Below are positions 46,142-56,712 of a stretch of DNA of 64,000 bases, in pieces (position 1 is the stretch's first letter; each line of letters starts with the position of its first letter). The notes beneath the pieces are model-generated. The model was not told where the DNA came from. It searched no databases and worked only from the letters and a program-made list of their open reading frames with translations. Both the position numbers and the translations under genes were made by a program. The DNA is from Evernia prunastri. Its lineage: Eukaryota > Ascomycota > Lecanoromycetes > Lecanorales > Parmeliaceae. The stretch is taken from contig NKYR01000049.1 in NCBI GenBank assembly GCA_003184365.1, positions 186,001 to 250,000 of the forward strand, in the 5' to 3' direction.

Positions 46142-48238
46142 CTATGGTTTGATATTGCTCGATACCAAAGGGCCGCTAAGGTCAGCGATAAGCGGAGGAC
46201 ATACTTCGTTGAGCGGAGAAACGGCATTGCTATGTTGAGGTATATTCATTGCATTCAAAACAGCATCCGGGGGTAGATCAGCATCTCTCTCTGTCGATAT
46301 ACACCTCGAGGTAGATCTACTGTGCTCGATGCCCCCCTGACTCTCGTCTCCACTTTCGAGGCTGTCTAGTTCACGATCGATCGAGCCGGGTTCACGGGCC
46401 GGCGCAGGGACGATGATGATCGGCCTTTCGACATTGGATTGTTTTGGGCCCTTCCTGAGATGCAATCGCTCAAGCAGGCCGCTTTGGTGCACATTATTCG
46501 TGACGGAGGGCCCAGGCAGTGGCGATTGTACCGCTAGAGCCCGTACAACCTCTGGAGGCGGAGTGGTACGCTGGCGTCTGAAAGGATTTGGCAGCCACTG
46601 CAGTCCATTCATCAGGGATTTCTGAGTCGAGACGACTTCCCGTTCAGCGTCCGATTCCTGAAACTCGATAGGTTGCCCACCGTTCTGCCGTTGGTCATCT
46701 CGATCGTGCAAATTCGTCTCGGGATCTCCTGGTATCGGCGGAGAGGGCTCGCTGGCGGGATGGTACCGGACCACATAGACAGTGCTTCCAGCGCTGGTAC
46801 TATTCGTTCTGCTCACCGGTGATGCCACAGGAAGCGGTCTAGCAGGGTCACATTGCTGCTTCGCAACGACATCACTATCCCTCTCGTGAGCGTTGTTGGC
46901 ATTAGAATCAGGACGGCAATCTCCGTTTGGCCGCTGCCGTGATCGACCTATACGTCTTGCTCTGACGGTCAATTCATGCCAGCCAGTGCTCAGACTGCCG
47001 CCAGAGTCTTGGCTGTGTTTGTCACTTCTGCTACTCCTCTTTCTCTGGCTTGGCCAGTTGGAATTCGACGATGGAGTAGCGTCGAGCATCTCATCACCAT
47101 CGAAGATCTCGCGACCAAGGATTCCATCTTTTTTCTCTTCGCGCTCCAATGCTTCTATCCTCTCTACCCACTCCCATACCACCACACTGGCGGCTGCAGC
47201 GCCGACCCATCGAACATAGCTGCCCCAGCCTGAAATGTTAGAATTGGAAAGATCGAGCACAAAGAAAACCACGGGAATCAGTACAGCTGTGAGAGACAGT
47301 AAAGCCACCAAGGGCATGTTGCGCATCTGAGGATGAAAGAAAGCGAAACGCCGTTTCTGTAGAGCGAAGTAGACAACAAACGTTCCGTAACAGAGATTCA
47401 GGGCAAGCGCGAAGAGGTAGTTCATGGCCGGGATAGCTTCGGTAAATGATCGAGAAGGGTCCTTTGTACTGTCGACAACGAGTTGGTTGAGGATCGTAAA
47501 TATGAGCTCCATAATGATGAGGGCGAAAGCACACCACTTGATGAGAAGCTTCTCTTTATGCCTTGGAAAAAGGCGTATGAGTGTCTGCGCCTGCGCAAGC
47601 CAGAGGCACGTTTCCGAGATGGTCCTTGCGACACGGACTTCCACCCCATTGATGACTCTGACCGTCAATTCCGACGCGTCTTGGTATCCATCGTCGTATT
47701 GTTGATGGGCATATTTGAAGGTATTTGCCGTGACAATCGTTAAGGAAATGGCAACCGTCAGAGCTGCCAACTTCTGAAGCCAAGGTCTGCTTCCGATTCC
47801 AATCACGGTATTGCTCCCAGAAATCCCACTTATCATACCTCTTGAGCCAAGGAAGCCACTTCCACCTCCTGCACCGCCGACAAAAAAGGTCCTCGGTGTG
47901 ATGAAAAGGATGATGAGTAACATGTAGCTGACGATGGTTACTGTTGCGATAGCATATATCTGCGGGTTTGTCGAGGAATAGAAAGGATCCTGGTGATTCA
48001 GCACGGACAGGTCCACCCCTGGCTGAAGTGGATCAATTGGTGCAGGAACCTGGGAACCCGAGCACGCGGGTTGAAAGCCGGCATCCTGCGTCAGCGTAAT
48101 GATTGTGCCCCGGCCGATGTTTATCTGGCCGCCAGAAGGCAGTGTGTAGGGTTGGCAGGTATGAGGCAGTTGGCTGCTGGTGGAAGTAGGGTCGGCCCAT
48201 ATCTGGCGGCGTGAGACTGTCTGTGGAACTGTGTCCAT
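46142..48238 (-). CDS. palH: pH-response sensor PalH/Rim21
   Basis: Single-exon frame of 698 aa. PalH/Rim21 is the plasma-membrane sensor of ambient alkaline pH that, with PalI and arrestin PalF, triggers ESCRT-linked processing of PacC/Rim101. Seen: an extracellular N-terminus with CQPYTLPSGGQINIGRGTI-type start, the family segment NHQDPFYSSTNPQIYAIA at the first membrane helix, seven hydrophobic segments up to about residue 360 (including FITPRTFFVGG and KYAHQQYDDGYQDA), WGSYVRWVGAAAASVVVWEW and a long hydrophilic Ser/Pro/Arg-rich cytosolic tail that in the family binds the arrestin. Length agrees with filamentous-fungal PalH. Confidence 0.93.
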   Translation of the reverse strand: MDTVPQTVSRRQIWADPTSTSSQLPHTCQPYTLPSGGQINIGRGTIITLTQDAGFQPACSGSQVPAPIDPLQPGVDLSVLNHQDPFYSSTNPQIYAIATVTIVSYMLLIILFITPRTFFVGGAGGGSGFLGSRGMISGISGSNTVIGIGSRPWLQKLAALTVAISLTIVTANTFKYAHQQYDDGYQDASELTVRVINGVEVRVARTISETCLWLAQAQTLIRLFPRHKEKLLIKWCAFALIIMELIFTILNQLVVDSTKDPSRSFTEAIPAMNYLFALALNLCYGTFVVYFALQKRRFAFFHPQMRNMPLVALLSLTAVLIPVVFFVLDLSNSNISGWGSYVRWVGAAAASVVVWEWVERIEALEREEKKDGILGREIFDGDEMLDATPSSNSNWPSQRKRSSRSDKHSQDSGGSLSTGWHELTVRARRIGRSRQRPNGDCRPDSNANNAHERDSDVVAKQQCDPARPLPVASPVSRTNSTSAGSTVYVVRYHPASEPSPPIPGDPETNLHDRDDQRQNGGQPIEFQESDAEREVVSTQKSLMNGLQWLPNPFRRQRTTPPPEVVRALAVQSPLPGPSVTNNVHQSGLLERLHLRKGPKQSNVERPIIIVPAPAREPGSIDRELDSLESGDESQGGIEHSRSTSRCISTERDADLPPDAVLNAMNIPQHSNAVSPLNEVCPPLIADLSGPLVSSNIKP

Positions 48239-49067
48239 ACTGAATTGATCTTAGGATGCTAGGTCGTGGCGGTCATAACGGGCAGCGTCTTCTGGCTCTG
48301 AGCCAATATTCCATCTTCGCGCCTGATTCGCAGTGGAGATTGAATGGGAGCAGCTTTGGTGAGGGAGACAGCAGGACAGGATGTAGAAAATTATGAGGCA
48401 GAGAGAAGGGCAAATAGGGCCCGGATGAAATATTTATCTGGCGAACATGTTCTTTCGATCTAGATCGTATATGGAGGAAGAGAGTGGCAGTGTGGCATCA
48501 TTAATCGCATGCTCGGCATGGTCGACCCAAGATACTGAGATACTCATATATGAATTTGACTTGGGGATACTCGTACCGAGATAAAGCCGGTAGTGTATAA
48601 GCTAGTGTACCCCGGACTGGCTCGGAGGGGGTTCCTACTCTTGTTACCTCTTGCCTCATACAATTGACCATCATGATTTCCGTGCCAGATCCCCAATATC
48701 TTTTCCCCCTCTCTTCGGTCGATCGAGAGACTCTAATACGCTTACTATCAGCTTAGTAATTGCATGCAGTCAAATTGGTGCGGGAAGTCAAAGTCAGCAG
48801 CTGAGTCAGCCAAGTTCGGAGTCGGACATAAGAAGATTGAATCAAGAGGATTGGCTCCATCATCCATGCACATGCACATGCAATTTCCCACAAAAAAGAA
48901 AACGGCAAACGGAAAACGGAAAACCGAAAACGTTTTCCAGCACGCGACAATTCTCTGATGAGGAGATGACAATTATGGGTCCCATATTCTTCGATTAGCA
49001 ACAAGTCTCACCTTCATACCCATAATTCCTTTAGGCAGACCTTTCAACCCTTCGGAGCAAGAGAGAG
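48239..49067. promoter_or_regulatory. Divergent promoter of palH and LAG1
   Basis: An 829-bp region between divergent start codons. One GCCAAG, a match to the PacC core GCCARG, lies at 48809..48814, and a CCAAT motif at about 48302-48306. A single GCCARG is expected by chance in this length, so regulation by PacC is not shown. An A-rich tract occurs at about 48888-48935. Confidence 0.35.
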
Positions 49068-50499
49068 ATGCCACGTCCAAGGCGGAAATCAAGCGGCTTA
49101 GGGGCTGATCCTCGAGGGGATACAGGCGCTTCAGCTCTCTCCACCCTCGAACCTACCCCGACCTTCAACTCTCCTCCCTTGACACCAGTATGCACCCAGT
49201 CATCTTCGAGTCTTCGGTAGCTGACCGACCCGTCTCTCTAGAGAAATTCCCAAACGAAATCCTCACGCCCTTTCTCCAAACGACGGAAAGCCAAGTCGAT
49301 CTTGCGGCGATGGAAAGCGTTCTCTTTTCGGCACACATGGATCAACCCTCTCATCGTCATAATCTTCATTCTCTGCGCCTATGCTATCAATCCGAGCCCA
49401 TCAAATCCTCTTCATTATGCCATCTTTCTGTCCTACGCTCTTCCATCCCACCACCATCATATCCCTTACCACGCCCAACACGACGCTGATATAACCTACT
49501 ACGGCAAAGGACCAAGAGACTTCGCTTTCGTGGCCTTCTACATTGTGGTTCTCTCTTTCACACGTGAATTCCTCATGCAGCGACTCGTCCGTCCAATGGC
49601 CTTATATTACGGAATCCGCTCACGCTCGAAGCAAAACCGCTTCATGGAGCAAGTCTACACTGCCATGTACTTTGCAGTGTTTGGACCATTGGGACTCTAT
49701 GTCATGAGTCGAACTCCTGTGTGGTATTTCAATACGACGGGTATGTTCGAAGGATTTCCACACAGAAGTCACGACGGCGTTTTCAAGGCGTACTATTTGC
49801 TGCAGGCGAGCTACTGGGCGCAGCAAGCCATCGTCTTATGTCTACAGTTGGAGAAACCAAGAAAAGATTTCAAAGAGCTAGTGGGGCATCACATCGTGAC
49901 CCTAGCGTTGATTTGGTTGAGTTATAGGTTCCACTTCACGTACATGGGGGTGGCAGTATATATCACACACGACATCAGTGATTTCTTCCTCGCGGTACGT
50001 TGATCCTACCTTTCATGATCCTTTCATAACTGACATGTCTCCTTCAAAGACCTCCAAAACCCTCAACTACATCAACTCCCCGCTAATTGTCCCCTATTTC
50101 TCTCTCTTCATCGCCATCTGGACCTACCTACGACACTACATCAACCTCGTGATTTTGTATGCCACACTCACCAAATTCCGCACCGTTGGCCCATTCGAAC
50201 TCAATTGGGAAACCCAACAGTACAAATGCTGGATCAGTCAGTACATCACGTTCGCGCTGCTCGCTAGCCTGCAGAGCATCAACATGTTCTGGCTATTCTT
50301 CATTGTAAGAATCGCATACAACATTGCTTTCGCCAAGGTCATACAGGATGTCAGGAGCGATGACGAAGAATCCGAAGAAGAAAAAGAGGGCGAGGCCGGG
50401 CGTGAGTCGAAAGAGAAGAAAGCGAATGGTAGGATAGCGAACGGCAAAGCGCCGGAGCCCAATACTGAAGCTGTGGTAGAAAGGAAGAAAGAGAGATGA
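49068..50499 (+). CDS. LAG1: Ceramide synthase (Lag1/Lac1, TLC domain)
   Basis: Exons 49068..49187, 49242..49994 and 50050..50499, with introns of 54 and 55 bp, give 440 aa. It acylates long-chain bases with fatty acyl-CoA in the ER membrane. Seen: a basic Ser-rich N-terminus, SILRRWKAFSFRHTWINPL typical of Lag1 proteins, multiple membrane segments, and the Lag1 motif with its paired His (GHHIVTLALIWLSYRF) and HDISDFFLA, which sits at the second splice followed by TSKTLNY. The acidic then Lys-rich tail ends KKER, consistent with ER location. The first splice (GTATGC..GCTGAC..CTAG) is needed because a TAG lies upstream of the second exon in frame. Confidence 0.92.
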
Positions 50500-51621
50500 G
50501 GCTGTGCCTCTTGTATATTGCTTGCATTCTGATTACTATATCTGTATTGAATTGATAACGTGAGTCAAATGGCTCGCTCTTGGGTAGACCATCCGAACAT
50601 ATTATTGACGAGTTGGTGTGCTCTCTTGAAAGATTCCCGCATTGTCCTTCTCCGAGTGCCTTCTCTTTGATATCGACAATTAAAACCAAAAAGCCCAATT
50701 CAAATCATGTACTGCTGATGAAACCATCCAGCGAGCACCCACCAACGTACTCAGTTCTTAAGAACAGGATTCGATCCATCCCAGTCATGTGTCTCAGCAG
50801 CATCAGCCATGAACCCAGCAACACTCCTCATGGCTTTAAAAGTTGCATTGGGTATAATCGAAACGGCGTGCTAAGATGGTCAGTGTCGAACTCGGTATCT
50901 GAGACGAGCAAGCAAGCACCGAGGGTACCTTGGGTAGGCTGGTGTCTCTCGGGCTTCTGAGGATGGATGCAAAGCGATCTGAAAAAATGCAAGCACGAGG
51001 TGGACGTGTCAGTGAGGACGTCAGATGGGAATGGAAGGATGCCCGCACGACTTTAAGGTATGGTCTGTGGTGTAAAGGTCGTGGAGCTTCATGGACTTTG
51101 CAAGGCGCTGGATGCTCGGGGCAATCATTCCAACTTGGCCTTTTCGATCAGGCAGCGTTGTGGACGACGGGACTTATGGCCGAATCACAATTCGGATGAA
51201 AATTTCCAGATTCATTGTTGCCTCAGTACTAAGAATGGCCATAGCCGTTTGTATAGACGCCACCAACGCTCTTGGATGAATGTGCGGTTGTACCCGAGCT
51301 CTCGGCCGAGGATCGCGGACTACTGTTTTGCGCAGCAAAGAAAATCTGGGGATTGTCCGTCTGTCACGCTTCAATCTCCTCTCGGCCTCGTTTGAGAGCG
51401 GCGTGTACAATATATCGGCTTTGCTTAATCAAGCACCGCATGCTTTGGTATTGTGCGTCGAAGCGAAGGCGGGGGTCAGCATGGGAGGCCTGATACTAAA
51501 ACGTATATTAGGCTCGTCAATCGCCATCAGGTGTCTTGAATGAATTGTGCATCGACACTTTGCAGTGATTCCTCTCTCCAGGAATCTCGGTCACAGTATC
51601 AACCTCGCATAACCTTCCAGG
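50500..51621. other. Intergenic region
   Basis: About 1.1 kb between LAG1 and the broken monooxygenase. Several frames of 60-110 codons overlap on both strands between 50930 and 51540 without motifs. No supported gene. Confidence 0.4.
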
Positions 51622-51666
51622 ATGCCATCCTCGCCGCCACACCACGTCGCCATCATCGGCGCTGGC

Positions 51667-51674
51667 CTCTCAGG
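51667..51674. repeat. Left target-site duplication CTCTCAGG
   Basis: Identical to 52169..52176. The monooxygenase sequence is continuous in frame if one copy and the element are taken away, which defines the insertion point. Confidence 0.88.
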
Positions 51675-52168
51675 CAATGCTCCCGATGGTCCAGACGGTT
51701 GGTCCAAGAGGCCTAAACCGTCTGGACTGAGGCTATACAAACAGTCCACAGTCCGTCCACTTGTCTAAACCGTCTAGGACTGTTTTGGACGGTCCGGACT
51801 GTCAGTCCAGCTCACTAACACAGATTTAGTTAAGATATCTCTTAACATAGCTAGTAAAGTTTTCCTTTTCAAGAGTCTTATCAAGAAATCTATTGTTAGT
51901 CGAGAAATCTTAGATCTAGACCTAAATAGATTAGTTAATATCTTTGTTTCTATCAAGAATCTTACTAAAATCGATCGATAGTTTGAAAAATCTGTCAATA
52001 ATTGAAGAGAAATGAACTTACTAGTCCGGACCGTCCGGACCGTCCAATTTGAAAACCGGACGGTCCATTGGACGGTTCATAAAATCTTTAAAGCGTCTAG
52101 CTAGACGGTTCAGTTGGACGGTCTGGACTAATAGTTGTAAATTTGGGGGCGGACCATCGGGAGCATTG
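51675..52168. mobile_element. Non-autonomous hAT-type MITE (494 bp)
   Basis: Perfect 18-bp terminal inverted repeats, CAATGCTCCCGATGGTCC at 51675..51692 and its complement at 52151..52168. It is flanked by the 8-bp direct repeat CTCTCAGG (51667..51674 and 52169..52176). An 8-bp target duplication and TIRs starting with the YARNG pattern (CAATG) are hallmarks of the hAT superfamily. Subterminal regions hold many GGACGGTCC/CCGTCTGGAC motifs, including a 12-bp inverted pair GTCCAGACGGTT/AACCGTCTGGAC at 51689..51700 and 51716..51727. The centre is AT-rich with no transposase frame, so it depends on an element elsewhere. Confidence 0.88.
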
Positions 52169-53370
52169 CTCTCAGGCCTCAGTCTCGCCCTCGCGCTGCA
52201 CAAAGTCGGAATCCTATCGACCATCTGGGAAGTCCGCTCCGACAGCTTCGTCCAAGGTGGCGCCATCATGCTCTCCCCGAACGCCCTCCGCGTTCTGGAC
52301 GCAATTGGCGTGTACGAGCGGATCCGGAATAAGGGGTTCCACTTCGAAACGCTAACATTCACCGACGAGCGTGGCGAGACGACGGATAGGTACTATTTCG
52401 GTCACGAACAGCTCTACGGCTACAAGGCTTTCCGGGTGTATCGCCAGATCTTGATCGATGAGCTCAAGCTCATGCTTGAGGAACGAGGCATCCAGGTCAA
52501 GTACGAGGCAAAATTCACACACATAGTCGCGGAGACCTCGGAGAGTGTGGAATTCGCATTCGCGGATGGCTCTACTTCCACCGCTTCTCTCTTGATCGGA
52601 GCCGATGGTATCCATAGCCACGTTCGCCGATATACTTACTCTACCGTGGAACCAAGATATCTAGGCTTCGTCGGCATGACTTCAGCCATCCGGACATCCG
52701 CCATCCGGTTCCCGCAAGGCGCCACCGACTACCCACTCCCAGCGACAATAATGGCCAAGCCCGGCGCCTTCGTCATCGCACCACAAGACGTCGACGGCTC
52801 GGAAGTGCTCATTGGCACTCAAGGCGCCTTCCCAGAGCAGGACAGAGCGGGATGGAGTAAGTTGCAGTCCGACAAGGATGAAGTCGTCCGCATCTCCAGC
52901 CGAAATAAGGAATCCTGGCCGGAGCTCGTGCAGTCCGCCATCGAGAACATTGACAAGGACACGATCAACACATGGCCTTACTACGCGGTGCCCCGCCTGG
53001 AGAGGTGGGCATCGCCGTCCGGCAAAGTCGTCATTCTGGGAGACGCGGCGCACGCGGTGCCCCCAACCACGGGCCAGGGCGTCAACCAGGCGTTTGAGGA
53101 CGTGTGGATGCTGGCTTTGCTGTTGAGGGATCTGGGCGAGGGTGTGGAGTTGGGGAAGGCGTTGGACTTCTGGCAGGGGTGGAGGCAGGAGAGGGTGGAT
53201 CGGATTTTGGATCTGACAAAGGCGATGAATAATAAGAGGTTGCCTCTTGCTGAGCAGCAGAAGCTGGCGGAGGGGGAGGTCTGGACGAGGATACGGAGCA
53301 GATGGGGTGGTTGTATGCACCGGATGTAGAAAAGGTGGTGGTGAAGTGGGTTGAGGGACAGCGGACGTAG

Positions 53371-54138
53371 AGAGGTTGCAATTTGCGTTCGTTCAGCTAT
53401 GTAAATCGCCACAGTGATTGCAAGCGTGTATGTAGCATCAACCCTTTTGATCGCACGATCCTGTGGATTTGACCGAGCATTAGGGATGGTATTTGGGGAA
53501 TGACCAGCTGTTAAAAGCTAGTATGTCTGGCAACGAAGGACTGATCCGATGACCTTCTTCTTGGACGATACTTTGTATGCATCGACATGATTGCACTTCA
53601 TATGTAAACTTAAAATGTTCACCAAGCTCACTTTCTCGTGGTAAGCCACCGACCGTTCACGAGGACAGAACCACGTGCGCAAGCGAGTCTGACTTGACAC
53701 TTGGTGTAGTAAGGGTCAGTCAAGATTATTTACTGTTATAAAATCTCCAGTTTCTTGGAAACTGGCCGTTAGGGGCATTGTACTATGGCCAGAAGCGAGT
53801 CTCCCATTCGTTGAGGCATTCATTGGGCGCGTAGATCGCTGTCCACATGCACATGGCAAGTGGACGAGCATGCAGTAGCGGCAAATTAGAGTCGGCGACC
53901 AAATTTGAGCATGCTATATAGCATCGGGAGAGGTTAATCAGACAAGAATCATAAATACTCCATCAATGTCGCAGAATAATAAAAGGGGGATTTGTGAGAT
54001 GTGTGGCTGAACGGATCAAGATCTGGCTGCTGCGCCCCGGAAGTCTTAGCGCCCTTCCCCGCTCGTTTCGAACTTCCCTACTTAGACTCAGCTGTTTATG
54101 TACATGTATATGTACATGTAGCACGACCACTTCTAAAC
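53371..54138. other. Intergenic region
   Basis: About 770 bp before the glycosidase gene. A TGTACATGTATATGTACATGTA palindromic run lies at about 54098-54120, 20-40 bp upstream of the start codon. No supported gene. Confidence 0.45.
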
Positions 54139-56712
54139 ATGCAATCACAGTCAAAGCATACCTATCTTTCGCATGATGTTGGCGACGTTATGCCGATACA
54201 ACAGGGAGGACAAGAAGTGACAGCGGTCCCGCTGCGTACCGAAAAAGAATGGAAGGATCACAGCGTCCAGAATAAAACACAATCACGTAAAACGAAATGG
54301 CTGCAGGCAACGAAGTGGTTACCATTGGCTCTCCTCTTCTACTTCTTCATCTCCTGGGCTCACCTAGGAAGCAACTATCACCCTTTTCAATACATTCAGG
54401 AGATCCCTTCGCGCTTAGCCGGTTGGCATTTCAGCATTTCGAGCACCAATTCCAATGTGACATGTCCGTACTTTGAATTCCTGCCTTTCCGAGCATGGCT
54501 GACTGTGTAGCACTGGTTCCCTTCACCTTTCAACCGCTCCCACTGGGCTCCATCCGCCCATTGGGATGGACAAATGATCAGTTGACCCTTATGGCTGAAG
54601 GTCTAGCTGGACATCAGTATGACTTCTACCATTTGGTGCATGATTCCCCTTGGATCGGAGGAAACTCGGAGTATTCTGTACTCAATGAAGGCTTGCCTTA
54701 TTGGTTCAATGGACTGGTCCCTCTTGCGTATGGTAAGCTTTTTCCGGACCAGGTTCTTTATGGGATATAGCGTAAGTCGGAGCTATATGACAAGAATTTC
54801 AAGTATCATACTTTTGAGACCCGTCTGAAAGCTCAGAGATTGCAATTCGGAGAGATGCTGACTCCTAAATCTCGATAGGTTTGAATGATTCTCGGCTGAT
54901 TGCTCAGGTGAAGGATGCTACAGAGTACATAGTCGCACACCAATGGGACGATGGCTGGCTCGGTCCAGAAGCTCCTGTTGATCGAGATCTCTGGGCGCGA
55001 TTCCCACTTTTTCTTGGACTAGTTCAGCTTATCGAAGCTGATGTTACTCAAGCCAACACAGTCATTCCTGCCATGTATTCTTTCATTAATCTGATGCACT
55101 CTATGCTGGCGGAGAATACGGGACTCACGCAGACCTGGGGTCGAGTAAGATTCCCAGACATGCTCATCTCTTTGCAGTGGTTGTATGAGAACTGGCCGCT
55201 TGGGAATCAGACGATGCTGCTTGATACCATGTCTCTGCTCGAGTCCCGTGGCTTCGACTGGTCTAGCTATTGGACTGAGGATAAATTCATCTTCGTTGAC
55301 CTCGATACCCTTGAAGATCCTATTACCGGTGACTCACCGATATTTCCATTTTTCCACGCAGTCAATGCTGCTCAAGGCCTCAAAGCCGGTGCGGCTGTCT
55401 ACCGATTTAGAGGAAACGACTCAATTTTACAGAACAATCGCGATGGGGTGAATTGGACGTTCAGCTACCATGGAGATTCGGCTGGAAGTATTATTGGGGA
55501 CGAAAGAGAGTCCTCGATCAGCGCTAACAGAGGCTCTGAGCTATGTACAGCAGTCGAGACTATGTATTCAATGTCCTACTTGTATCAGACTCTCGGCGAC
55601 AACTACTTTGCGGATCGATGCGAACGTGCGGCTTTCAATGCGCTGCCCGTTAGCATAACAGCAGATCATTGGGGCCACCAGTATCTTGCTGTGGCTAGTG
55701 AGCCGTACGCACAGATATTGTCTGACGGGACCCCATTCTGGAACGTTCGAGACACTGGAATCATCTACGGATTGGGTAAGAGTCTACATAGAGACTTCTT
55801 TCCAGCTGGCACTGACCCAATATAGAACCCAACTATCCATGCTGTACAGTCAATATGCCACAAGGGCTCCCGAAATTTCTCTCTGCTTCCTTTGTGGAGA
55901 TTGGCGACAACGACGTAGGCCACGCCCTACTCGGCCCAGCTCAAGTCTCCTTTACCACGAAGATGATCACTGATATCGTGATCACATGCACGACCAATTA
56001 TCCATTCAGTTCAGTACTCTATTACAACGTCACCACCACTTCCCCGTTCACTTTCCACCTCCGCGTACCGTCATGGTCTGCACTGGACAATTCCTCAATC
56101 AGTGTAAACGACCGTGAGGCAATGTCGCTCACTCCTCACAACCATACAGGAATGATGCCTATTTCTCTAGAGTCCGGAACAAGTACATTGACCTACACCA
56201 TTGGCGCTAATATCCGCGTTGAACAACGAGCAAATTCAACCATCGCTGTCTACTATGGCGCGGTGCTCTATGCCCTCGACGTTGGACAAACAGTCACCCC
56301 GCTAGCCAACTCCCTGTACAACATCTCCTACTCCGGTGGCACCCCCTACAACACCAGCGCACCATCTCTTCCTCAGCAGATTCATGACTTCGCATATACA
56401 AACACCAAACCCTGGAACATGGCGGTCGACATCTCGACCCTGACCTTTCACACCACGTTCAACAGTACACCAGAACCGGCCCTGCAGAATCCCATTTTCG
56501 ACTATCAAGCTCCACCTACATACATCTCCGGCAAAGGCTGCCAAATTGACTGGCTGCTATACAACAGCCTGCCGGCACCGTTGCCCGCTCTACCCGAGGG
56601 TTCGCGTCATCGAAACTGTACCGGCAACGTAACGGATGTGGTATTGAGGCCGTATGGGAGTCTGAAGAATCATATGGCTGAGCTTCCGACGGTTGATCTC
56701 GCTATCACTTGA
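54139..56712 (+). CDS. Membrane-anchored GH127-type glycosidase (DUF1680, beta-L-arabinofuranosidase family)
   Basis: Exons 54139..54463, 54511..54732, 54879..55775 and 55826..56712, with introns of 47, 146 and 50 bp, give 776 aa. GH127 enzymes release beta-L-arabinofuranose using a cysteine nucleophile bound near zinc. Seen: a cytosolic N-terminus of about 55 residues, one membrane segment (WLPLALLFYFFISWAHLG), FQPLPLGSIRPLGW, WIGGNSEYSVLNEG, LPYWFNGLVPLAYG joined to LNDSRLIAQ, HQWDDGWLGPE, and EPNYPCCTVNMPQG with the CC pair expected for the nucleophile. Many NxT/S sequons suggest a lumenal or extracellular domain. The anchor makes it a type II membrane protein rather than a secreted enzyme. 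First intron donor GTCCGT is weak but the frame requires it. Confidence 0.85.

Larger units (their letters stand above)
51622..53370 (+). pseudogene. FAD-dependent aromatic-ring monooxygenase, interrupted and frameshifted
   Basis: ATG 51622 begins PHHVAIIGAGLSG, the dinucleotide-binding GxGxxG motif; the frame is cut there by a 494-bp insertion and resumes at 52169 as LSLALALHKVGI. Further hallmarks of salicylate-hydroxylase-like monooxygenases are present: GADGIHSHVR (DG motif) and VVILGDAAHAVPPTTGQG (GD motif). A second lesion is a one-base shift at about 53285-53287: the frame in use stops at 53329, while the next frame gives EDTEQMGWLYAPDVEKVV and ends at TAG 53368. A frame starting inside the insertion (52049) reads into the body but lacks the FAD fold's first strand. 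Without the insertion and shift the protein would be about 410-420 aa, normal for the family. Lost function is probable, substrate unknown. Confidence 0.85.

Noticed and set aside
48809..48814. PacC site GCCAAG upstream of palH and LAG1
   Set aside because: One match to GCCARG is expected by chance in about 830 bp on two strands, so it is no evidence of PacC control.
51774..51998. 74-codon frame inside the MITE as a transposase fragment
   Set aside because: It comes from AT-rich internal sequence and has no hAT dimerisation or catalytic motif.
52682..53412. Minus-strand frames of 143-212 codons
   Set aside because: They are antisense to the monooxygenase body and are made of Pro/His/Arg-rich shadow sequence.
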